Source of the DNA: GCA-2731375 sp964344935
GTDB taxonomy: Bacteria > Pseudomonadota > Alphaproteobacteria > GCA-2731375
Direction: 5' to 3'
Length of the DNA stretch: 64,000 nt
Assembly: GCA_964344935.1 (NCBI GenBank)
Contig: CAYFPL010000005.1
Span: forward strand, 310,001 to 374,000
A model generated the notes under the pieces. The model was not told the origin of the DNA, searched no databases, and saw nothing but the letters and a program-made list of their open reading frames with translations. Positions 59,175-64,000 of this stretch are shown in pieces. The first letter of the stretch is position 1. Each line of letters begins with the position of its first letter. A program made the position numbers and the translations under genes.

Positions 59175-60805
59175 TAGCCGGCCCGCACCGTGGCCAGGAA
59201 TCCATCGACCGCTTGGCGCAAGGTTTCGGACGTCTCTGTCAGGCCGGTGGCCGCCGTCTCCACATGCTGCACGGCCCCGCCGGTACGGGTATTGGCGTCC
59301 GTAACGGCGGTGATGCTCGACGAAACGCGCTCGGTGGCGGCTGCTGCGTCCTGGACGCTGCGGCTGATCTCCATGGTGGCGGCATTCTGTTCTTCCACGG
59401 CACCGGCGATCACGCTTGCGATGTCGTTGACCTGATTGATGGTTTCAGTAATCCCGCCGATGGATTGTACGAATCCCGAGGTCGCATCCTGCACCGAGGC
59501 AATCTGGCTTGAAATTTCCTCGGTCGCCCGGGCCGTCTGATTGGCAAGATTCTTCACCTCCGACGCCACAACGGCAAAGCCTTTCCCGGCTTCGCCGGCG
59601 CGCGCTGCCTCGATCGTGGCATTGAGGGCAAGCAGATTGGTTTGCGAAGCGATGTCGTTGATCATTTCGATCACGTGGCCGATCTTCTCGGCGTTATCGG
59701 ACAGGGTCGTGATCTCGCTGTTCGTCTGCCCTGCCTGTTCGGCGGCCCGTTTGGTGATATTGGCGCATTCCGTGACCTGGGCGCTGACCTCCTGCAACGA
59801 GGTTGATAGCTCCTCGGTCGCTGCCGCCACGGTCTGTACGTTGGCCGTGGCATCTTCGGCCGCCCCAGACACGGCGGCGCCCTGACTGACAGACTCTTCC
59901 GAGGTTTCGCTCAATGTTTGAGCCGAGCCCTGCATTTCGCTTGCGGCTTTGGAAACGGCGGTTACAACGCCGCCGATTTGGCTGTCGAAATTGTCGGCCA
60001 GATCGTTCGCCGCGCGGCGTTTTTCTTCCACCGCCTTGCGCTCATTCTCTACCTGTTCGGCCTGCAGGCGTTCGACTTCCTGGCCGTTCTGTTTGAAGAT
60101 CTGCATGGCCTGGGCCATTTCGCCCAAGTCGTCGCGACGGGACAGGCCAACGATCTCGGCATCCAAATCCCCTTCAGCCAAGCGCTGCATCACGCCCGTC
60201 ATGGCGGCGATGGGGCGACTGACCATATGGCTCAACGCGAACAGCAAGGCGACCATCAGGATCAGAAAGATCACCGTGGCCCATGCGGACGAGACCAGGA
60301 CGTTGTGGTTCAAATGCCCTTCCACGCGTTGGAAGTCCCAGACCACGGCGATGGCGCCAACAACCTGGTTCTTTTTGCCGAATATTACGGGTGCCGCGAT
60401 CACTTGCTGACCGTTGACGAACTGCGAGACGGTTTCTCCGCCGTCTACGGCCGCCTTGGTGATTTCCGCCAATTGCTCATCGGCACTGAACGGCAAATGC
60501 TCGGCCCGGTAATCCACCACTGCCTTGCCGTCGGCGGCGACGGCCGTTACAGCGGCGACGTTGGAGGTTTGCCCGCCGGTCAATTCAGCGTAGGCCCGTT
60601 CGATGGTTTCGACCTTGCGAAAGCGGATGCCGCCAGCCACCTGTGCTGCCAAGAGATTGGTCAGCGAACTGTTGCTTTCCTGAGCCAGTGCCTTCAACTG
60701 TTGCCGTTCGCCCCAGCTTTGCACCCCGATGACAATTGCGAAATTGATGACAATGCCGACGGCGACAACCGCCACGGTCTTGCGACCGATTGTCCATTTG
60801 AACAT
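59174..60805 (-). CDS. Methyl-accepting chemotaxis protein
   Basis: A 543-residue receptor. Membrane segments at about residues 10-30 and 180-205 enclose a periplasmic sensing region of about 145 residues. HAMP follows (MTGVMQRLAEGDLDAEIVGL), then the cytoplasmic signalling helices with the conserved tip region ASQTNLLALNATIEAARAGEAGKGFAVVASEVKNLANQTARAT. No terminal CheR/CheB-binding pentapeptide (ends ATVRAG). GGAGTAG in the leader overlaps the T-run of an upstream terminator. The small periplasmic protein encoded upstream may share the sensing job. Confidence 0.93.
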   Translation of the reverse strand: MFKWTIGRKTVAVVAVGIVINFAIVIGVQSWGERQQLKALAQESNSSLTNLLAAQVAGGIRFRKVETIERAYAELTGGQTSNVAAVTAVAADGKAVVDYRAEHLPFSADEQLAEITKAAVDGGETVSQFVNGQQVIAAPVIFGKKNQVVGAIAVVWDFQRVEGHLNHNVLVSSAWATVIFLILMVALLFALSHMVSRPIAAMTGVMQRLAEGDLDAEIVGLSRRDDLGEMAQAMQIFKQNGQEVERLQAEQVENERKAVEEKRRAANDLADNFDSQIGGVVTAVSKAASEMQGSAQTLSETSEESVSQGAAVSGAAEDATANVQTVAAATEELSTSLQEVSAQVTECANITKRAAEQAGQTNSEITTLSDNAEKIGHVIEMINDIASQTNLLALNATIEAARAGEAGKGFAVVASEVKNLANQTARATEEISSQIASVQDATSGFVQSIGGITETINQVNDIASVIAGAVEEQNAATMEISRSVQDAAAATERVSSSITAVTDANTRTGGAVQHVETAATGLTETSETLRQAVDGFLATVRAG

Positions 60806-60813
60806 CGAATCTA

Positions 60814-60857
60814 CTCCAAAAAAACGCGGCCCGCCTTGTCTTCAAAAGCGGGCCGCG
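60814..60857 (-). terminator. Rho-independent terminator before the chemoreceptor gene
   Basis: CGCGGCCCGC and GCGGGCCGCG (60825-60834 and 60848-60857) form a perfect 10-bp stem with a 13-base loop. On the minus strand seven Ts follow (60824-60818) and then GGAG (60817-60814), the ribosome site of the chemoreceptor gene. Transcription of the small sensor gene should mostly end here, with a fraction passing into the receptor gene. Confidence 0.85.
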
Positions 60858-60904
60858 CTGCTAACCGTATCCGAGTTGACTACCTTTGGCAGTCTTTGCG
60901 GGCA

Positions 60905-61486
60905 CTACTGACCCAGCATCTCGACGTTAACGCCGACAGTGATGGCGCCAATGACGGACCCGCTCGCCGGATCGACCACAGGCAGGCTCACTTGGCTTTG
61001 GAAGGTCTGGGTGGACTCGTCCTCTTCGACGTCGCTGATATGCAGGGCGTCAGCGCCGACAGAGTAGGTCTTTTTCCATTTCGCTTCGTCACCCTGCCAA
61101 TAATCGGAGGTGATGTCGCTTTGACCCACGTTCATACCTTTGTTGTCCATGACGAAGATTTCCGTGAACAGGCCGTCGCTCTCGTCTTTCTTCGATTTCA
61201 GGAAGCCGGACAGCGGATTGGCCAGCACGCCATCGATCATGGGCCGGCTGGACGCGCTTGTTTCGGCCCGCCATTGCTTGTCCAGAGAAACGATCTTGGT
61301 TTCGGAAAAGCTCTTGTGCTGCTCGTTCTGTGCCTTGATGGCCTCGACCACGGCAGGGCTGCTGAGCCAGGATTTGATGGAATTGGTCGCCAGGTCACGA
61401 AGTTGCGGTTCGTATTCGTTTGCACTGGCAGTCGCCGCGAACAACATGGGCAGCACAGCGACAAGGGCAATCTTGATTACTCGCAT
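60905..61486 (-). CDS. Periplasmic PDC/cache-like sensor protein
   Basis: A 193-residue exported protein. MRVIKIALVAVLPMLFAATASAN is a signal peptide. The mature part runs EYEPQLRDLATNSIKSWLSSPAVVEAIKAQNEQH with a helix typical of PDC/Cache sensory domains, then DKQWRAETSASSRPMIDG, FTEIFVMDNKGMNVGQSDITSDYWQGDEAKW, and VSLPVVDPASGSVIGAITVGVN, the cache-type ending. It has no membrane anchor or signalling domain, so it may pass ligand to the chemoreceptor encoded downstream. An AT-rich stretch at 61490-61600 should hold the promoter. Start at 61486 chosen because of the signal peptide. Confidence 0.78.
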   Translation of the reverse strand: MRVIKIALVAVLPMLFAATASANEYEPQLRDLATNSIKSWLSSPAVVEAIKAQNEQHKSFSETKIVSLDKQWRAETSASSRPMIDGVLANPLSGFLKSKKDESDGLFTEIFVMDNKGMNVGQSDITSDYWQGDEAKWKKTYSVGADALHISDVEEDESTQTFQSQVSLPVVDPASGSVIGAITVGVNVEMLGQ

Positions 61487-61609
61487 TGAACGGTCCTCAC
61501 GGGTTGGATGCATGTCAATGCGATGAATACGTCAAAACAATTTCGAAAGTATTAAGCATAAGGGATTAGTCAGCGTTTTTACTTTTGATTGTAAGAATTC
61601 CGTACAGTT

Positions 61610-62320
61610 TTATTTATGGTTTTGGTTTTTCTTCCAATCTTCATAAGCCCGCAGTGTTTCGGCATTCGGCGGATAGGTGCCAATTGTCGGATGTCCGGCT
61701 TCCACGCGCCCTTTCAGGAACGCTTCGAGATTTTCCTGTTCCGCGCCGTCGCGGGCGACCTCGTCGGCCATTGCGGCGGGAATGACGACCACACCATCGC
61801 CATCGCCGACCAAGACATCACCCGGCATCACAGCGACACCGCCACAAGCGATGGGGCATTGCAGATCGGCGCCGAAATGAATGTGTAGGCTGGCAGGGGC
61901 GGCAAACCCGGCACAGAATATTGGCATATCCACGGCCGAAACCATGGCGCCATCGCGAACGGGGCCGTCACTGACCACCGCGGCGACACCGCGTTCGTGC
62001 ATGCGTGCGGCCAGGATGTCACCCATTACGCCGGCCGCCAGCTCGCCGCGGGCATCGATCACTATGGCCATGCCGGGGGGAATATCCTCCACCGCCTTGC
62101 GCGGTGGATATTCCGGATCGCCCAAAACCTCGACCCGGCTCAGATCCTCGCGCATGGGAATGAAGCGCAAGGTATAGGCCTCGGCTACGAATTGGCAGCT
62201 TTCCGGATTCAGAGGCCGCGCGCCGGTGATGAAACAATTGCGTAGGCCCCGCTTGAGCAACTGCATGGTCACGGTGGCGGTGGAGATGCCACTCAGATTT
62301 TCCATTGTGTCCGGCTTCAC
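61610..62320 (-). CDS. RraA-family protein (HMG/CHA aldolase-like)
   Basis: A 236-residue RraA-fold protein. STATVTMQLLKRGLRNCFITGARPL opens the family, followed by GELAAGVMGDILAARMHERGVAAVVSDGPVRDGAMV, which has the metal/substrate residues GxxGD and SDG-R-D, and VMPGDVLVGDGDGVVVIP. The family includes RNase E inhibitor RraA and 4-hydroxy-4-methyl-2-oxoglutarate aldolases. The extended length and the R-D pair suggest an aldolase/oxaloacetate decarboxylase. Start GTG 62320 overlaps the FAH stop (GTGA); an ATG at 62305 is the alternative. Confidence 0.88.
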   Translation of the reverse strand: MKPDTMENLSGISTATVTMQLLKRGLRNCFITGARPLNPESCQFVAEAYTLRFIPMREDLSRVEVLGDPEYPPRKAVEDIPPGMAIVIDARGELAAGVMGDILAARMHERGVAAVVSDGPVRDGAMVSAVDMPIFCAGFAAPASLHIHFGADLQCPIACGGVAVMPGDVLVGDGDGVVVIPAAMADEVARDGAEQENLEAFLKGRVEAGHPTIGTYPPNAETLRAYEDWKKNQNHK

Positions 62321-63498
62321 AGCAGTCCCCGTCCCGCAAGATTGGCCATCAAGGCGCCAATGCCGAACTCCCACGGCGCGATCTTGTCCGTATGGTTGAC
62401 CTGGTTCCTCAAGCTGCCCAGCAGCGGATTTGCGATGGTGACGATATCGCCCAAGTGATGGGTAAATCCCTGGCCCGGTGCGTCCCGGTCCTCGGTCGGG
62501 GCAAACATGGTGCCGGTAAACAGCAACAGGCCGTCGGGATATTGGTTGTGAACGCCGCAGGCATAAGCGGCTAGCTCGGCCGGGTCGCGGCTGATCTCGC
62601 TTAGGGACGAACGGCCTTCCAGTTTGAAGTCGTCTTCGCCCGTCACCGTCAGGCTGATTTCCATTTGCCGTACGTCATCGAGGGTAAAACTGTCGTCAAA
62701 CAGTCGGATGAAGGGACCCACGGCGCAAGAAGCGCGGTTGTCCTTGGCCTTGCCCAGCAACAGGGCGCTGCGCCCTTCGAAATCGCGCAGGTTGACGTCG
62801 TTGCCCAGGGTGGCGCCGACGATGCGGCCCGAAGGCGCGATTACCAGGACCACCTCGGGCTCGGGATTGTTCCAGGTGGAGTTGGGGTGGATGCCGATCT
62901 CGGCCCCGGTTCCCACGGCGGCCATGGGCTGGGATTTGGTGAAAACCTCGGCGTCCGGCCCGATGCCGACCTCGAGATATTGCGACCACAGGCCCCGTTC
63001 GCTGAGCACATCCTTGATCCGTGCCGCCTCGTCCGAGCCGGGCACCACATCGGCCAGGGAACTGCCAATTTCGGCCCCGATGGCATTGCGGATTTCAGCC
63101 GCCTGGTCCGGGTCGCCCTTGGCCTGCTCCTCGATCACCCGTTCCAGCATAGAGCGGACGAAGGTGACGCCGCAGGCCTTCAGGGCTTGCAGATCGCAGG
63201 GCGCAAGGAGATAGGGGCGGTTATCGTCCCGGTCATGATGGCCGCTGTTGGCTAAAAGGTCGGCTAAATCTGCAATTGCCTGACCCTTGCCCGCACGGGC
63301 GGCGGCGACGGGATCATCCATGGCCAAGAGCCCGGCCAGGGTTGGGGCGGCGGCGGAGAGATCGAAGACGCCGTCGTCGGCGGCAAGGACAGGCGTCGGG
63401 CCGCCACCGGGTCCGGGCAGCCAGACACGGCCAAGAAAACAGCCCGACAGGCCGTCGTCCGGCAGGGTATTCGCGGCGGATAATGAGAAAGAGGTCAT
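62317..63498 (-). CDS. Fumarylacetoacetate hydrolase family protein
   Basis: A 393-residue FAH-fold protein. ACGVTFVRSMLERVIEEQ is in the middle; GTGAEIGIHPNSTWNNPEPEVVLVIAPSGRIVGATLGNDVNLRDFEGRSAL contains the metal-binding E-x-E-like PEPEV and the Asp of GNDVNLRD. LLLGKAKDNRASCAVGPF follows. The family cleaves beta-diketones or hydrates 2-keto-3-deoxy acids. It partners with the RraA-type gene by a four-base overlap; the two should act on successive steps of an acid catabolic pathway. Length is above the usual 280 residues, with an extra N-terminal domain. Confidence 0.9.
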   Translation of the reverse strand: MTSFSLSAANTLPDDGLSGCFLGRVWLPGPGGGPTPVLAADDGVFDLSAAAPTLAGLLAMDDPVAAARAGKGQAIADLADLLANSGHHDRDDNRPYLLAPCDLQALKACGVTFVRSMLERVIEEQAKGDPDQAAEIRNAIGAEIGSSLADVVPGSDEAARIKDVLSERGLWSQYLEVGIGPDAEVFTKSQPMAAVGTGAEIGIHPNSTWNNPEPEVVLVIAPSGRIVGATLGNDVNLRDFEGRSALLLGKAKDNRASCAVGPFIRLFDDSFTLDDVRQMEISLTVTGEDDFKLEGRSSLSEISRDPAELAAYACGVHNQYPDGLLLFTGTMFAPTEDRDAPGQGFTHHLGDIVTIANPLLGSLRNQVNHTDKIAPWEFGIGALMANLAGRGLL

Positions 63499-63640
63499 GC
63501 GGGACAGGTCCTTAGAGATTGAAGCGCGCCAGTATGGCAAGTGTCGGTCGGGTGCGAAAGGCGCAAAGCAGTTGTTGCCCCTGGCGCAATGCGGCTACAT
63601 TCCGACAGTCCATAATGCCGCCCTAACATAGGATATGAGA

Positions 63641-64000
63641 ATGCCCGTACACGCCCGGTTTACCGCCTTATTTTCCATGTTGCTGCTGTTCTTTTTGGAC
63701 CTGTCTGCGGCTCAGGCCATGTCGGCGCGGGAGCAGACCTTTAAGGATTGGCTTATGCGTTGCGAGAGGAAGGATGAGAACACTCCTGAACGTTGCTTTA
63801 TATTGCAGATTGGAAAGAGTATTGAGGACAATCAAGATGTCGTCCAAATTGTAGCGCGCTACCCGGTGCCTAATGAACCGGCGATATTGTTTATGACATT
63901 GCCACTAGGTGTATACCTACCTGCCGGCTTGCGATTGCAAATCGACAACGGAGAAAATGTTCGAATTGATGTGGAAATTTGCATCCGCAACGGCTGCCAT
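63641..64000 (+). CDS. IalB-family invasion-associated locus B protein (partial, 3' end outside window)
   Basis: 120 residues of an open reading frame that runs off the window. A signal peptide (FTALFSMLLLFFLDLSAAQAM) leads to the IalB-type mature region: FKDWLMRCERKDENTPERCFILQIGK, VVQIVARYPVPNEPAILFMTLPLGVYLPAGLRLQID, ending in CIRNGCH. The spaced Cys residues and TLPLGVYLPAGLRLQID are family hallmarks. IalB proteins are small periplasmic or outer-membrane proteins found across alphaproteobacteria, including non-pathogens. AGGAT precedes by seven bases; an ATG six bases earlier is also possible. Codons here are noticeably less GC-rich than the neighbouring genes. Confidence 0.85.
   Translation, partial: MPVHARFTALFSMLLLFFLDLSAAQAMSAREQTFKDWLMRCERKDENTPERCFILQIGKSIEDNQDVVQIVARYPVPNEPAILFMTLPLGVYLPAGLRLQIDNGENVRIDVEICIRNGCH

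Noticed and set aside
59918..61489. Long plus-strand open frame of 523 codons
   Set aside because: It is antisense to the chemoreceptor and sensor genes, whose domains are clearly recognisable, and it crosses the terminator between them. Shadow frame.
1..64000. tRNA, rRNA, CRISPR arrays, insertion sequences, integrases, toxin-antitoxin or phage genes
   Set aside because: I searched the gaps and gene families by eye and found none. All long gaps are below 370 bases and hold only promoters, hairpins or the weak frames listed.

Overview
This is a GC-rich (roughly 60-63% by eye), densely packed stretch of bacterial chromosome. The gene families point to a free-living alphaproteobacterium, probably Rhodospirillales-like. 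The evidence is a ChvI/ChvG-type two-component pair, a short (146 aa) HPr kinase, RapZ with the arginine form of its P-loop, an EIIA-Man/HPr pair, ATP-dependent PEP carboxykinase, an IalB-family protein at the right edge, and many acyl-CoA and SDR catabolic enzymes. I see no rRNA, tRNA, CRISPR array, insertion sequence or prophage.

Layout. 1-6 kb: an SDR and a DUF1194 protein face a complete polyamine-type ABC importer (ATPase, binding protein, two permeases). 6-9.2 kb: a small unknown gene with a strongly structured leader, a TrmO-like tRNA methyltransferase, a VOC protein and an orphan LivM-type permease. 9.2-13.3 kb: a leftward operon of two acyl-CoA dehydrogenases, a haloacid-dehalogenase-like enzyme and a luciferase-like monooxygenase. 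13.5-20.1 kb: RhlE helicase, DyP peroxidase, TetR regulator with a candidate operator, homocysteine S-methyltransferase, SDR and amidase. 20.2-22.6 kb: two divergent citrate-synthase-like genes, one fused to a DNA-binding domain, around a palindromic operator. 22.7-30.8 kb: AsmA, two enoyl-CoA hydratases and a leftward hydroxy-acid/aldolase operon. 30.9-37.9 kb: a MaoC/MFE-2-type SDR, a small membrane protein, a metallo-beta-lactamase-fold hydrolase, and a BadH-BadI-ligase-ligase operon resembling alicyclic acid degradation genes.

37.9-52.7 kb holds the central-metabolism control genes: ChvG, ChvI, MATE pump, HugZ-like protein, PckA, phosphate transporter, then HprK-RapZ-EIIA-HPr. In many alphaproteobacteria the pckA, chvIG and hprK-manX-ptsH genes are neighbours; here they are spread over about 14 kb with unrelated genes between. 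52.7-59 kb carries a YdcF protein, an MFS carrier, a VOC protein, a redoxin gene with an in-frame TGA, an alpha/beta hydrolase, a sterol-desaturase-family enzyme and a CobW-family metallochaperone. 59-64 kb has a chemoreceptor paired with a small periplasmic sensor protein, an RraA/FAH pair and the start of an IalB gene.

The most notable item is the redoxin gene at 55468-56565. One reading frame runs through a TGA at the exact place of the first active-site cysteine (motif WASW-TGA-GC), and a stem-loop meeting the general features of a bacterial SECIS element follows at the expected distance. I read it as a selenoprotein of the ResA/TlpA-like redoxin class, which automatic annotation would split into two fragments.
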